A stretch of 64,000 bases of DNA from Solitalea canadensis DSM 3403 (lineage in GTDB: Bacteria > Bacteroidota > Bacteroidia > Sphingobacteriales > Sphingobacteriaceae): positions 2,740,669 through 2,804,668 of the forward strand of contig NC_017770.1 of the NCBI RefSeq assembly GCF_000242635.2, written 5' to 3'. Positions within the stretch are counted from its first letter, which is position 1, and every line of letters starts with the position of its first letter. Position numbers and translations under genes: made by a program. The notes beneath the pieces were generated by a model. It was not told the origin of the DNA. It worked only from the letters and a program-made list of their open reading frames with translations, and did no database searches. Of the stretch, positions 17,301-26,154 are shown piece after piece.

Positions 17301-18239
17301 CTATTCTACTAATCCTCTACCCGTTTTTATAATTTTGTTTTCAGCTTTCAAATCTACCAGAATCTTATCAAGTATCCCATTAATAAATACTTTACTTTTC
17401 GGCGTACTAAATTCTTTTGAAAGATCGATATACTCGTTGATGGTAACTTTAACAGGTATTTCCTTGAAATTCAACAACTCACAGATCGCCATTTTCATTA
17501 AAATCGTATCCATAAAAGCAATACGTTCAGGGTCCCAATTCTTGGTTTTTGAAGAAATATAGTCCTGGTATTCTCCATTATTACGGATCGTAAACTTAAA
17601 CAGATCGAGCATAAAATCACGATCGTCCAGCCAATTTGCCGAAATAGGAGCTAATTTTTGTTTTGATTCTCCAAATTCTTTTAGCGTTTTTAACAGCATG
17701 CTCATTACTGAATCTTTATCGATTGGCCAGTTAATGAACTTATCTTCCATCATCTGTTCAAATAATACCGACTGTGGTAACACTTTTTTCGCAAAAAAGA
17801 TCAGAATATCACGTTCTGCAGCCATTGCATGCTCCGGCTCTACACAATAGGCTTTATACTCAGGAGTGGCAATCAAATCTTTAAATATTGATCGTACTAT
17901 TTCCTGATCATTTGCAAATTCAATTTTAAGTCTTTTGGTATCGTCAATAAGGGTAGGAAACGTTTCCAACATCTGTATCAATTTATTCGTAGCGATACGG
18001 GTGCTGGCATTCAAATCTTCTTCAGAAGGAATGTATTTTGACGCACGTTCCTGTGCATCTATAACTGCATACTTGGCAACTTCAATGGTAAGGTTTAATA
18101 CTGTTAAATAAGCCTCATTTACTCTCGCCACGTTTTGCAGCAAACTTTTTTCGAAACCGGTAATATCTTTGGTTTCTGCCTGGTAAAAAGCATACAATGT
18201 TTGTAATGCTTTAATGCGCAAGTGCCTTCTGTTTAGCAT
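17301..18239 (-). CDS. nusB: Transcription antitermination factor NusB (long form)
   Basis: RNA-binding factor that with S10 (NusE) binds boxA and allows antitermination of rRNA operons. The recognisable NusB fold is in the C-terminal third (about residues 215-300, MDTILMKMAICELLNF and VTINEYIDLSKEFSTPKS). At 312 aa it is about twice the E. coli length, with the N-terminal extension usual for Bacteroidota NusB. It is first in the nusB-DUF1573-yajC group and has a TACCTTTG element 30 nt upstream. Confidence 0.93.
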   Translation of the reverse strand: MLNRRHLRIKALQTLYAFYQAETKDITGFEKSLLQNVARVNEAYLTVLNLTIEVAKYAVIDAQERASKYIPSEEDLNASTRIATNKLIQMLETFPTLIDDTKRLKIEFANDQEIVRSIFKDLIATPEYKAYCVEPEHAMAAERDILIFFAKKVLPQSVLFEQMMEDKFINWPIDKDSVMSMLLKTLKEFGESKQKLAPISANWLDDRDFMLDLFKFTIRNNGEYQDYISSKTKNWDPERIAFMDTILMKMAICELLNFKEIPVKVTINEYIDLSKEFSTPKSKVFINGILDKILVDLKAENKIIKTGRGLVE

Positions 18240-18269
18240 CTAAAAGAACAATTTATAAAAATAAGGCCG

Positions 18270-18277
18270 CAAAGGTA
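18270..18277 (-). promoter_or_regulatory. -7 element for nusB operon
   Basis: TACCTTTG on the minus strand is an exact TAnnTTTG match followed by the GC-rich word CGGCC, 30 nt before the ATG. No TTG at -33 is obvious. Confidence 0.45.
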
Positions 18278-18290
18278 ACTAAAATTTGTG

Positions 18291-18360
18291 AATTTGAGAA
18301 TATGAAGGAGGGAGAATGTACTTGAAATTGTCATTTCCTTATCTTCAAATTCTCAAACTC
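18291..18360. repeat. Imperfect intergenic inverted repeat
   Basis: The segment at 18291-18311 (TTTGAGAATATGAAGGA) is imperfectly complementary to 18334-18360 (TCCTTATCTTCAAATTCTCAAA). It sits between the dehydrogenase stop and the nusB promoter and may also act as a terminator. Confidence 0.55.
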
Positions 18361-18369
18361 TGGGTTATA

Positions 18370-19470
18370 CTAGCTGTTTGCTTTTAATGATCTGATATCA
18401 GCAATTCTTTTTTCAGCTATTTTCAGTGCTGCCTGATTGGGAGTTATTTGCTCGCGTTTAGACATACGGAAAATATCTAGTGTTACTTTATAAATGTTCT
18501 CGGCTTGTTGTAGTGCTCGTTTTTTTCCACCGCCGGAAATTTCTGAATAAACACTGATCAATCCGCCTGCATTGATCAGGAAATCCGGAGCATACAATAT
18601 GCCCATATCCATTAATAACTGCCCGTGTACTTCTTCATCCTGCAATTGGTTATTGGCAGAACCGGCTATAATTGCACACTTCAATCGCTTAAGCGTTTCA
18701 TTATTTACAGTAGCGCCCAAAGCACAAGGAGAATAAATGTCAACGTCTAAATCATATATTTGGTTATTAGGTACTATAATAGCATCATGTTTACGGGCAA
18801 CTGCTGTAAGTCGGTCATCATCAAGATCACTTATATACACACGTGCATCTTCATCTCTTAATAATCTTACCAGATGTTCTCCTACATTACCGATACCTTG
18901 AACAGCTACAGATTTACCCGAAAGACTATCATTTCCCCATAATTCTTTTACACTTGCTTTAATACCCATGTAAACACCATAAGCTGAAATAGGTCCAGTT
19001 TGCCCACTGCCGCCAAGTGCCTCCGACAAACCTACCACATGAGGAGTTTCCATCCGGATGTATTCCATGTCTTTTAGCGTTGTGCCGACATCCTGCGCAG
19101 TAACAAACTCACCATTAAGGTTGTTAACAAACTTACCAAAGCGTCTCATCAACGCTTCTGATTTATCACGGTTATAATCACCGATAATCACGGCGTTTCC
19201 TCCTCCGAAATTCAGACCTGTAATAGCTGATTTATAGGTCATTCCTCGTGAAAGTCTTAGTACATCATCCAATGCATCTGCTTCCGAACGATAGTGCCAC
19301 ATACGTGTGCCTCCGATTGCGGGTCCGAGGGTTGTATCATGAATTGCAATAATAGCTTTTAGTCCGGTTGCTTTATCCATACAAAAAACCAGGTTTTTGT
19401 GCGAATTATCAACCATTTTGCTAAAAATAGGACTTGTTTCCACAGGAGTAAGTTGTTTAGTTTCTAACAT
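18370..19470 (-). CDS. Leu/Phe/Val (Glu family) amino-acid dehydrogenase
   Basis: NAD-dependent branched-chain or aromatic amino-acid dehydrogenase family (leucine dehydrogenase-like), 366 aa. The N-terminal substrate domain has LSRGMTYK with Lys80 and FGGGNAVIIGD; the NAD domain has GIGNVG near 180. In Bacillus leucine dehydrogenase the motif is GGGK, with the catalytic lysine 12 residues after the MTYK lysine. Here that position is Asn92 (codon AAC). Either activity is altered or the clade uses another residue, so 'dehydrogenase' is a family name rather than a proven activity. It is divergent from the ABC transporter gene. Confidence 0.88.
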   Translation of the reverse strand: MLETKQLTPVETSPIFSKMVDNSHKNLVFCMDKATGLKAIIAIHDTTLGPAIGGTRMWHYRSEADALDDVLRLSRGMTYKSAITGLNFGGGNAVIIGDYNRDKSEALMRRFGKFVNNLNGEFVTAQDVGTTLKDMEYIRMETPHVVGLSEALGGSGQTGPISAYGVYMGIKASVKELWGNDSLSGKSVAVQGIGNVGEHLVRLLRDEDARVYISDLDDDRLTAVARKHDAIIVPNNQIYDLDVDIYSPCALGATVNNETLKRLKCAIIAGSANNQLQDEEVHGQLLMDMGILYAPDFLINAGGLISVYSEISGGGKKRALQQAENIYKVTLDIFRMSKREQITPNQAALKIAEKRIADIRSLKANS

Positions 19471-19517
19471 ATTTGAGAACGTTTTTAGAATTGTATACTT
19501 AACAAAACCCTTAATAG

Positions 19518-19525
19518 CAAATCTA
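19518..19525 (-). promoter_or_regulatory. -7 element for the amino-acid dehydrogenase
   Basis: TAGATTTG on the minus strand matches TAnnTTTG, 47 nt before the start codon. There is no clear -33 TTG. Confidence 0.4.
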
Positions 19526-19734
19526 TATATTTTTTACCCATTTATATAACTGTTAATTAGTTATTGGTTAATCACGATAACTATCGGATAATTTATTTTT
19601 TCTAAGTTGGAACTCCGCCAAACAAAAGTTGCTCCAAAAGAGTTGTAAAAAAACAGTTATTAACGTTTGTTGATAATCTGTTGCTTGTAACAGAAATTTC
19701 AGCAAATTACCCTCGCAGTAACTGGTAAATTATA

Positions 19735-19742
19735 TAAGTTTG
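19735..19742 (+). promoter_or_regulatory. -7 element for the ABC transporter
   Basis: TAAGTTTG matches TAnnTTTG exactly and is followed by TTG. The implied leader is about 105 nt. No clear -33 element is seen. Confidence 0.4.
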
Positions 19743-19852
19743 TTGTAGTCAATGACCGGTCGGCAAAAAAAGCTGTCAACTGCTTACTTTTTCATAAGCA
19801 ATAATAAAACACAAGTAACTGACTAATAACTAAAAAGACAAAATACCAACCC

Positions 19853-21643
19853 ATGGGTGAATTAAAATACCTTAATAAATACCTATTCAGATACCGTTAC
19901 AGATTAGCTTTAGGAGCTGTTTTTGTCATAATTTCTAATTATTTCGGAGTAATTCCGGCAAAAATTATCCGTAGGGCGTTTGATTTGGTAAATGAAAATA
20001 TTACCTTATACAAACTGTTCTCAGGGTTTAGTAATCAGGACAGTATTTACCAGATTTTTGGTAAGACCATGCTCATTTTTGGAGCCTCGGTATTACTAAT
20101 GGCAATCCTTAGAGGTATTTTCCTGTTTTTTATGCGTCAAACCATTATTGTTGTTTCACGTTATATTGAATATGATCTGAAAAACGACATTTACAATCAC
20201 TACCAACACCTTTCTTTGTCATTTTATCGCCGAAATAATACCGGAGATTTAATGAATCGTATTTCCGAAGACGTTAGCCGTGTACGGATGTACGTAGGTC
20301 CAGCCATAATGTATACCATTAATACGGTAGTGCTATTCCTAATGGTAATCACCACTATGGCTAGCATTAACCTGAAATTAACAATTTTCGCTTTGCTTCC
20401 CCTACCGTTAATGGCTATCGTTATCTATTATGTAAACTCCATTATACACCGAAAAAGTGAAAACATTCAGGAGCAACTATCTAATCTTTCAACATTTACC
20501 CAAGAGACCTTTTCAGGAATAAGGGTGTTAAAAGCTTATGGTCGCGAACAACGCAGTCGAGAAGATTTTGAAGCTCAGAGTGAAGAATACAAAAAACGTT
20601 CGATGGGGTTAGCCCGCGTTCAGGCATTCTTCTATCCTACTGTATTGTTGTTAGCTGGAATGAGTGTTGTGTTAACTGTTTATATAGGTGGAGTAGAAGT
20701 AAAGAATGGTAATATTACCCCTGGAAATATTGCCGAATTCATTGTTTACATCAATCAGCTAACCTTCCCGATGATGTCGTTGGGATGGGTAACATCTTTA
20801 ATTCAGCGAGGGGCAGCTTCTCAAAAACGCATTAATGAATTTATGCACACAGAGCCTGATATTAAATCAGGAACATTGAAAGAAGAACCGATACGAGGTA
20901 AGGTGGAATTCAGAAATGTAAGTTTCACTTATCCTGATACTGGTATTCAGGCGTTAAAAAATGTAAGTTTCGTGGCTGAGTCAGGTGATTTTATTGCCTT
21001 TATAGGAAGAACCGGTTCCGGAAAGTCTACCATAGCCAATTTACTAGCCAGAATGTACGATGTAAACGCTGGAGAGATATTAATTGATGATAGAAATATA
21101 AAGGATTATGACCTTCACCATCTCCGTGATGCAATGGGATATGTGCCGCAAGAAGTATTCCTCTTCTCCGATACCATTAGTAACAACATAGGGTTTGGCG
21201 TAAACAAGGTAATTGAAGAGCAGGTTTTTGCTGCAGCTAAGAATGCTGCCGTTTATGAAAATATTCAGGCATTCCCACATGGTTTTGAAACAACCATCGG
21301 TGAGCGGGGCATTACCTTATCGGGTGGGCAAAAACAACGCGTTTCAATTGCAAGGGCGATCATCAAGGAACCTAATATTATGGTGTTTGACGACTGTCTT
21401 TCGGCGGTTGATACCAAAACTGAAGAAGAGATTTTATCGAATCTTGGAAAAGTTATGGAAAATAAAACCAGCGTAATTATAAGTCACCGGGTGTCTTCCA
21501 TAAAAAATGCAGATAAAATCTTTGTAATTGACAACGGAGTGATCATTGAAAGCGGATATCATGAAGCTTTACTGGAACAAAAAGGAGAATATTTCGAATT
21601 ATACGAAAAGCAACTGTTGGAAGAGGAAGAAATCTCAGAATAA
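19853..21643 (+). CDS. ABC exporter, fused membrane and ATPase domains
   Basis: 596-aa half-transporter of the lipid/multidrug exporter type. Six transmembrane helices lie in residues 1-325 and the nucleotide-binding domain in 345-585. Walker A is GRTGSGKST (385-393), the signature LSGGQ (489-493), Walker B ends VFDD (511-514) and the switch is SHR near 542. The Walker B catalytic glutamate position is Asp, as in one half of heterodimeric exporters such as YheI/BmrC-type proteins, so a partner encoded elsewhere is possible. The substrate is unknown. Confidence 0.92.
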   Translation: MGELKYLNKYLFRYRYRLALGAVFVIISNYFGVIPAKIIRRAFDLVNENITLYKLFSGFSNQDSIYQIFGKTMLIFGASVLLMAILRGIFLFFMRQTIIVVSRYIEYDLKNDIYNHYQHLSLSFYRRNNTGDLMNRISEDVSRVRMYVGPAIMYTINTVVLFLMVITTMASINLKLTIFALLPLPLMAIVIYYVNSIIHRKSENIQEQLSNLSTFTQETFSGIRVLKAYGREQRSREDFEAQSEEYKKRSMGLARVQAFFYPTVLLLAGMSVVLTVYIGGVEVKNGNITPGNIAEFIVYINQLTFPMMSLGWVTSLIQRGAASQKRINEFMHTEPDIKSGTLKEEPIRGKVEFRNVSFTYPDTGIQALKNVSFVAESGDFIAFIGRTGSGKSTIANLLARMYDVNAGEILIDDRNIKDYDLHHLRDAMGYVPQEVFLFSDTISNNIGFGVNKVIEEQVFAAAKNAAVYENIQAFPHGFETTIGERGITLSGGQKQRVSIARAIIKEPNIMVFDDCLSAVDTKTEEEILSNLGKVMENKTSVIISHRVSSIKNADKIFVIDNGVIIESGYHEALLEQKGEYFELYEKQLLEEEEISE

Positions 21644-21767
21644 TACAACTTTAAGAGAAAAAGCTTAACATTTTTTGAACCTGTTAGATATGATTAACGA
21701 ATCCATTAAGTATGTTTGGTAATTATTGATTTATTGCATGTTGTGAATTTTGTTCTTTTTTTAATAT

Positions 21768-21799
21768 TTGGAATTTTGAAAATTTATACTTTATATTTA
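21768..21799 (+). promoter_or_regulatory. Candidate promoter for the PUR protein
   Basis: TTG (21768-21770), 21 nt, then TATATTTA, a 7-of-8 match to TAnnTTTG, ending 28 nt before the ATG at 21828. Confidence 0.4.
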
Positions 21800-21827
21800 C
21801 GGCAAGCTAAACTTATTGACACGAACA

Positions 21828-22151
21828 ATGGGAGATTTTGATAACAAAGAGCGCGAAGAGGTATTCTCAAAAAAAGTAAGAGCAGGAAAACGTACTTATT
21901 TTTTCGATGTTAAGTCGACTCGTGCGGGTGATTATTACATTACGGTTACCGAGAGTAAAAAACGCATGGAAGATGGCGTATTTGTAAAGCATAAGATTTT
22001 CCTTTACAAAGAAGATTTCGAAAAATTTGCTGAAGGCCTTACTGAGGTGGTTGATTATATCAAATCAAATCAGGATGTTGTTGAAAAACGTTATGAGGCT
22101 TACGAAAGCAATGGCGTACACGATAAAGTTGACGACGATTTTTCTTTCTAA
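21828..22151 (+). CDS. PUR-domain / DUF3276 nucleic-acid-binding protein
   Basis: 107-aa protein of the bacterial PUR (DUF3276) family, related to Borrelia BpuR and the repeats of eukaryotic Pur-alpha, which bind single-stranded DNA/RNA. The KKVRAGKRTYFFDVK strand and the DYYITVTESKK segment define the fold. I chose the ATG at 21828 (MGDFDNKERE) over a TTG frame start at 21816. Flanked by its own promoter and a strong terminator, it is monocistronic. The cellular target is unknown. Confidence 0.9.
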   Translation: MGDFDNKEREEVFSKKVRAGKRTYFFDVKSTRAGDYYITVTESKKRMEDGVFVKHKIFLYKEDFEKFAEGLTEVVDYIKSNQDVVEKRYEAYESNGVHDKVDDDFSF

Positions 22152-22171
22152 ACCAGAAAATATTTACAAAT

Positions 22172-22205
22172 AAAAAAATGCATGATCAACCTCATGCATT
22201 TTTTT
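22172..22205. terminator. Bidirectional terminator between PUR and tetR genes
   Basis: A perfect 14-bp stem (22172-22185 with 22192-22205) encloses a 6-nt loop, with A- and T-tracts at the two ends. It serves both convergent genes. Confidence 0.85.
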
Positions 22206-22211
22206 TGTTCC

Positions 22212-22787
22212 TTATTTCTTCACGCTTAACCAGCAAGATTCGATGATTTCGTCTAGATGAACGTCTTCATTTAAATTAATCTCATTCGTTTGATGAAACC
22301 TCACCAGCGCTATTACAGGCCCATAAAACAGGGATAGTAATGCTGTTAAGTGCATTGGTTTTATATACCCCTGGTCAATACCCTTTCCTAATATTTCATA
22401 CACAGGAGCCAAAATCTTCTCCCCCTTACGTTTTGTTGATTCTACAATAAATGGTGAGCTTGAATACTGTTCGATGAATTTAAATACCTGATCGTTATTT
22501 AAGTAGTAATCATACAAAGAATGCCAGATATTGGAGAAATTGGTACGATAAGCCAAGGCCTCATCAAAGGCATTAACCACCACATCGTTGATCCTTCTTC
22601 TTATTTCAAGAAATAATTCGTTGATAAGTTCTTCTTTGTTGGTGAAATACAAATAAATGGTTCCGGCAGCTACTCCTGCTTTCTCAGAAATCATTTTCAT
22701 GGATGAGCCATGGAATCCATGCTCGGTAATTATTGCTAATGATGAATTTAATATAGACTGACGTTTGTCAACTACAGGTTGTTTCAT
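22212..22787 (-). CDS. TetR/AcrR-family transcriptional regulator
   Basis: 191-aa dimeric repressor. The N-terminal helix-turn-helix includes SSMKMISEKAGVAAGTIYLYFTNKEELI at about residues 24-51, and the remainder is the all-helical ligand domain (inducer unknown). A perfect palindrome, AATGAATA-AG-TATTCATT, lies 45 bp upstream and is a likely autoregulatory operator. No efflux or detoxification gene is adjacent to suggest its target. Confidence 0.93.
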   Translation of the reverse strand: MKQPVVDKRQSILNSSLAIITEHGFHGSSMKMISEKAGVAAGTIYLYFTNKEELINELFLEIRRRINDVVVNAFDEALAYRTNFSNIWHSLYDYYLNNDQVFKFIEQYSSSPFIVESTKRKGEKILAPVYEILGKGIDQGYIKPMHLTALLSLFYGPVIALVRFHQTNEINLNEDVHLDEIIESCWLSVKK

Positions 22788-22831
22788 AAAGGGTTTATTG
22801 GTTATGGCTAAGATAAAAGATTTTTACACAT

Positions 22832-22849
22832 AATGAATAAGTATTCATT
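22832..22849. promoter_or_regulatory. Palindromic TetR operator
   Basis: AATGAATA-AG-TATTCATT is a perfect 8-bp inverted repeat with a 2-bp spacer. It lies 45 bp upstream of the tetR start; size and symmetry fit TetR-family autorepression sites. Confidence 0.65.
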
Positions 22850-22967
22850 TTTTTATAACCAATGTCATTTGATACTATTTTTTGTTTTTTTAGCGTAATA
22901 TTAACGCACCCAAGCCCGAATGCATTAAGTCAATAATTTTCTTGTCAGAAAAAAAAATAACATGACT

Positions 22968-23042
22968 TGTCATCCTGACGCAGGAAGGATCTGTTAGTTC
23001 TATTGCTTAAAAGAAACAGATGCTTCGTTCCTCAGCATGACA
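22968..23042. repeat. GTCATCCTGA-type dispersed palindromic repeat
   Basis: Arms 22968-22995 and 23015-23042 match as reverse complements at 23 of 28 positions, starting TGTCATCCTGAC and ending CAGCATGACA. Similar 'GTCATCCTGA...AAGGATCT' hairpins are scattered in many Bacteroidota genomes. It may terminate the asparaginase transcript poorly, since it lies on the far side of its neighbour. Confidence 0.65.
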
Positions 23043-23098
23043 CAAATGAAGATCCCATCGCCTAATGACATTGGGGCTGTGTGCGTGTTAATATAGCT

Positions 23099-24112
23099 TT
23101 AAAACAAACTTTTTCCTTTTATCACCAGATCTTCATCAGCTGAACGAACTGAATAGGTAAAGCCTGGTTGCAGGCAGTAAGCGCCGTATTCACCTTGTTT
23201 ATTCAAGGCAATAAAACCAATTTGTACTTCCTCAGCCTTTTTAGGGTCGCGCTTAGCAATACGTTCTACAGCTTCTTGACAGGCTTGCTGCGGAGACCGG
23301 CCCTGACGCATTAACTCAACCACTAAGAAAGAACCAACTATTTTAATCACCTCTTCTCCCACTCCGGTTGCCGCTGCACCTCCAATCTCATTATCAACAA
23401 ACATACCTGCTCCAATAATAGGAGAGTCTCCAACACGTCCATGCATTTTAAAAGCCATACCACTGGTAGTACAAGCTCCTGACAGATTGCCACTTGCATC
23501 CAATGCAATCATCCCAATGGTATCATGATTATCCTTTCCTCCCGGAAGTTTCTTTGGTGCAGCCGCTTTATTTTCGATATTCATTATTGGCTCATACTTG
23601 GCAGTTTTCAACCATTCCTTCCATGCCTTTTCAGATTCAGGAGTTAGAAGATTTGTCTTACTAAATCCATTTTGCAAAGCAAACTGCAAAGCTCCTTCAC
23701 CTACCAGCATCACATGTGGTGTTTTTTCCATTACCATACGTGCCACTGATATCGGATGTACAATATGTTCAAGAGCTGCTACAGAACCTGCATTTCCATG
23801 CTCGTCCATAATACATGCATCCAAGGTAACCCTACCATCGCGATCAGGAAAGCCACCGTATCCAACGGTTTGATTTTTAGGGTCTGCTTCGGGAACATGC
23901 ACCCCTTTTTCAACTGCATCCAATGCTCTTCCACCACTTTGCAAAACCTGCCATGCAGCAGCATTCGCTGCTTGTCCGAAATCCCATGTAGAAATGACAA
24001 TTGGCTTTTTTGCCATGCCATTAACCGAAGTTTTAGCTAATGCTTCAATTACTACGGTTGAAGAAATAGCCGCAAGGCCCGTTCCTTTTATAAATTTTCT
24101 TCTTGATATCAT
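23099..24112 (-). CDS. N4-(beta-N-acetylglucosaminyl)-L-asparaginase family Ntn-hydrolase
   Basis: 337-aa aspartylglucosaminidase/isoaspartyl-peptidase family enzyme that cleaves GlcNAc-Asn or isoaspartyl/asparagine amide bonds. The N-terminal SRRKFIKG followed by a hydrophobic stretch is a Tat-type signal, placing it in the periplasm. It is made as a precursor that self-cleaves before the nucleophile, Thr198 in NHDTIG, with downstream GRVGDSPIIGAG and TGVGEE motifs. The fit to the glycosylasparaginase subgroup is good but substrate preference is inferred. It is monocistronic. Confidence 0.88.
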   Translation of the reverse strand: MISRRKFIKGTGLAAISSTVVIEALAKTSVNGMAKKPIVISTWDFGQAANAAAWQVLQSGGRALDAVEKGVHVPEADPKNQTVGYGGFPDRDGRVTLDACIMDEHGNAGSVAALEHIVHPISVARMVMEKTPHVMLVGEGALQFALQNGFSKTNLLTPESEKAWKEWLKTAKYEPIMNIENKAAAPKKLPGGKDNHDTIGMIALDASGNLSGACTTSGMAFKMHGRVGDSPIIGAGMFVDNEIGGAAATGVGEEVIKIVGSFLVVELMRQGRSPQQACQEAVERIAKRDPKKAEEVQIGFIALNKQGEYGAYCLQPGFTYSVRSADEDLVIKGKSLF

Positions 24113-24197
24113 TTAATTATTTGGTTGTGTTACGATTTATACAATGGCTAAATTTAACCGCTAAGATGCTAAGGCGCAAAAGTTTTTTTTATAACTA

Positions 24198-24286
24198 TTG
24201 GCTTGTTAGTTATTAGCTGTTAGGTTATGTGTATTAGCAGAATGTAACTACAATGCTAATGGCTAATAGCTAAAACTACAAGCCAA
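24198..24286. repeat. Imperfect intergenic inverted repeat upstream of ychF
   Basis: The 24198-24223 arm (TTGGCTTGTTAGTTATTAGC...) pairs imperfectly with 24256-24286 (...AGCTAAAACTACAAGCCAA). It ends exactly where the ychF -33 element begins. Confidence 0.65.
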
Positions 24287-24317
24287 TTGCTAACATAACT
24301 GCAAAATCATATCTTTG
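24287..24317 (+). promoter_or_regulatory. Bacteroidota promoter for ychF
   Basis: TTG (24287-24289), 20 nt, then TATCTTTG (24310-24317), a consensus -33/-7 pair. The ATG is 31 nt downstream. Confidence 0.65.
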
Positions 24318-24348
24318 CGCCTGATTTAAAAACGCATAAGAAAAGAAT

Positions 24349-25446
24349 ATGGCTTTACAATGTGGTATTGTTGGACTACCAAACGTAGGAAAATCTACTC
24401 TATTTAACTCTCTTTCCAACGCAAAGGCACAAGCAGCAAATTTTCCATTTTGTACTATTGAGCCAAATGTGGGCGTAATTACCGTTCCTGACGAACGCTT
24501 AAATAAGTTAACTGAATTAGTGAAGCCTCAACGCGTTGTTCCTAACACTGTTGAGATTGTTGATATTGCAGGTTTAGTAAAAGGTGCGAGTAAAGGTGAA
24601 GGATTGGGTAACCAGTTCTTGGCTAATATCAGAAATACTAATGCAATCTTACATGTATTACGTTGTTTTGATGATCCTAACGTTGTACACGTTGATGGCT
24701 CAGTAGATCCTATCCGCGATAAAGAGATCATAGATACTGAACTTCAGTTAAAAGATCTTGAATCGGTTGAGAAAAAGCTTCAGAAGGTTGAAAAATCAGC
24801 AAAAACCGGAGATAAAGATGCCAAAAAAGCGGTTGAAGTATTAACAACAGTTCGTGATCTTTTACTTTCCGGTCAATCAGCTCGTGCTGCACAGTTGGAA
24901 GAAAAAGACCTGGAGCATTTAGAAGATATTCACTTATTGACGTTAAAACCAGTGATGTACGTTTGTAACGTTGATGAAGCATCTGTAAATACCGGCAACA
25001 AATATGTTGATATTATACGTGAAGCTGTAAAAAATGAAAACGCGGAGGTTTTGGTAATTTCTGCTAAAATCGAATCGGAAATAGCTGAACTGGAAAGCTA
25101 CGAAGACAAACAATTGTTTTTGGCTGACTTAGGTTTGGAAGAATCTGGTGTAAATAAATTGATCCGTGCAGCATACCGATTATTGAACCTTGCTACTTAT
25201 TTTACTGCCGGTGTGCAGGAAGTTCGTGCATGGACCATCACTTTGGGTATGTCGGCTCCTCAAGCTGCAGGTGTTATTCACACTGATTTTGAAAAAGGAT
25301 TTATCCGTGCTGAAGTGATTAAGTATAATGACTTTGTAACCTTAGGATCGGAAAATGCCTGTAAAGAAGCAGGAAAGCTTGGTGTAGAAGGAAAAACTTA
25401 TATAGTTGAAGATGGTGATATTATGCACTTCCGTTTTAACGTGTAA
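24349..25446 (+). CDS. ychF: Redox-regulated P-loop ATPase YchF (Ola1)
   Basis: 365-aa member of the Obg-related family that prefers ATP and binds ribosomes. G1 is GLPNVGKST at residues 8-16, followed by [10 protein letters not shown] (G2), [10 protein letters not shown] (G3) and a C-terminal TGS domain (about 275-360) ending in IMHFRFNV. It acts in the cytosol in stress and translation control. It stands alone behind a consensus promoter and is closed by a strong terminator shared with the HMA gene. Confidence 0.96.
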   Translation: MALQCGIVGLPNVGKSTLFNSLSNAKAQAANFPFCTIEPNVGVITVPDERLNKLTELVKPQRVVPNTVEIVDIAGLVKGASKGEGLGNQFLANIRNTNAILHVLRCFDDPNVVHVDGSVDPIRDKEIIDTELQLKDLESVEKKLQKVEKSAKTGDKDAKKAVEVLTTVRDLLLSGQSARAAQLEEKDLEHLEDIHLLTLKPVMYVCNVDEASVNTGNKYVDIIREAVKNENAEVLVISAKIESEIAELESYEDKQLFLADLGLEESGVNKLIRAAYRLLNLATYFTAGVQEVRAWTITLGMSAPQAAGVIHTDFEKGFIRAEVIKYNDFVTLGSENACKEAGKLGVEGKTYIVEDGDIMHFRFNV

Positions 25447-25466
25447 AGTGTAATTTCAGATAAAAC

Positions 25467-25498
25467 AACAAGGCCGATTCATTAGAATCGGCCTTGTT
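25467..25498. terminator. Bidirectional terminator, ychF / HMA gene
   Basis: AACAAGGCCGATTC (25467-25480) and its exact complement at 25485-25498, with an ATTA loop and flanking A/T tracts. Confidence 0.85.
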
Positions 25499-25507
25499 TG
25501 TTTTTGA

Positions 25508-26113
25508 TTAGTTGGCAACAACCTCTGCACGATATTTTGATGATTCTCCTTCCGGACTAAAATCTTCGATAATTTTTTTCATTTGATCAATCGAAAGTTT
25601 TGACTGATCAAAAACAACTTTAGCGACTCCGGTCTCAAAATTTACTTCGCTTTGCTTTACGCCTTTGTGTTTATACAAAGCCTTTTCAATTCCTTTGGCA
25701 CATCCATCAGCACAGGTCATACCTGATACTTTAAAGAATACAGTTTGTACTTTCCCTTTTGGAGCCTCCTGACTTGTAACTTCTCTTGTATACTGACAGC
25801 ATCCATGCAGCTTATCGTATGCTTTCGACGTTGCTTTCGTCCCTTCCGTATCATGTCCAGCCTCAGCAATAGCTTTCTGTATACTCAACAAACTTGCAGG
25901 CGATGTATAGCTTACTTTCAACTGTTTAGTAGCCTCATCCCATTCAGCTGATTGTACACCATCTATTTTTTTTGCAGCATTTTCAATCCTGTTTTCACAC
26001 ATTCCGCAGTTGCCACCAACCTTAAAGATTTCTGTTTTGATTTCCTGAGCTACTGAATATTGAGCAGCAAAACTCAGTAAAACAGCGGATAAGATAAATT
26101 TCAGTTTTTTCAT
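25508..26113 (-). CDS. Periplasmic protein with two heavy-metal-associated (HMA) domains
   Basis: 201-aa exported protein: signal peptide about 1-22 (ending YSVAQ), HMA domain 1 about 24-92 with GNCGMC (Cys36, Cys39), a linker with Cys105-Cys106, and HMA domain 2 about 122-190 with MTCADGC (Cys134, Cys138). The second motif is C-x3-C instead of the usual C-x2-C. It is the last gene of a TonB-receptor operon and probably handles copper or another soft metal; the metal is inferred. Spacing to the receptor gene is 41 bp. Confidence 0.85.
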   Translation of the reverse strand: MKKLKFILSAVLLSFAAQYSVAQEIKTEIFKVGGNCGMCENRIENAAKKIDGVQSAEWDEATKQLKVSYTSPASLLSIQKAIAEAGHDTEGTKATSKAYDKLHGCCQYTREVTSQEAPKGKVQTVFFKVSGMTCADGCAKGIEKALYKHKGVKQSEVNFETGVAKVVFDQSKLSIDQMKKIIEDFSPEGESSKYRAEVVAN

Positions 26114-26154
26114 TGTTTTTCTTCTTTATAAATTGTTTAGATTGTTCTAGTTGA

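Larger units (their letters stand above)
19471..19852. other. Divergent intergenic region, dehydrogenase / ABC transporter
   Basis: 382 bp without a plausible gene. Each strand carries one exact TAnnTTTG element (minus 19525-19518, plus 19735-19742), which I take as the two outward promoters. I see no other structure I can support. Confidence 0.55.
22788..23098. other. 311-bp intergenic region upstream of tetR gene
   Basis: It holds the TetR palindrome (22832-22849), an additional inverted pair ATTGGTTAT / ATAACCAAT (22797-22805 and 22855-22863), and the GTCATCCTGA repeat (22968-23042). I see no reading frame of interest. Confidence 0.6.

Noticed and set aside
19853-21643. ABC exporter as a dead transporter because of Asp in Walker B
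   Set aside because: An Asp at this site is usual in one half of heterodimeric exporters; other motifs are intact.
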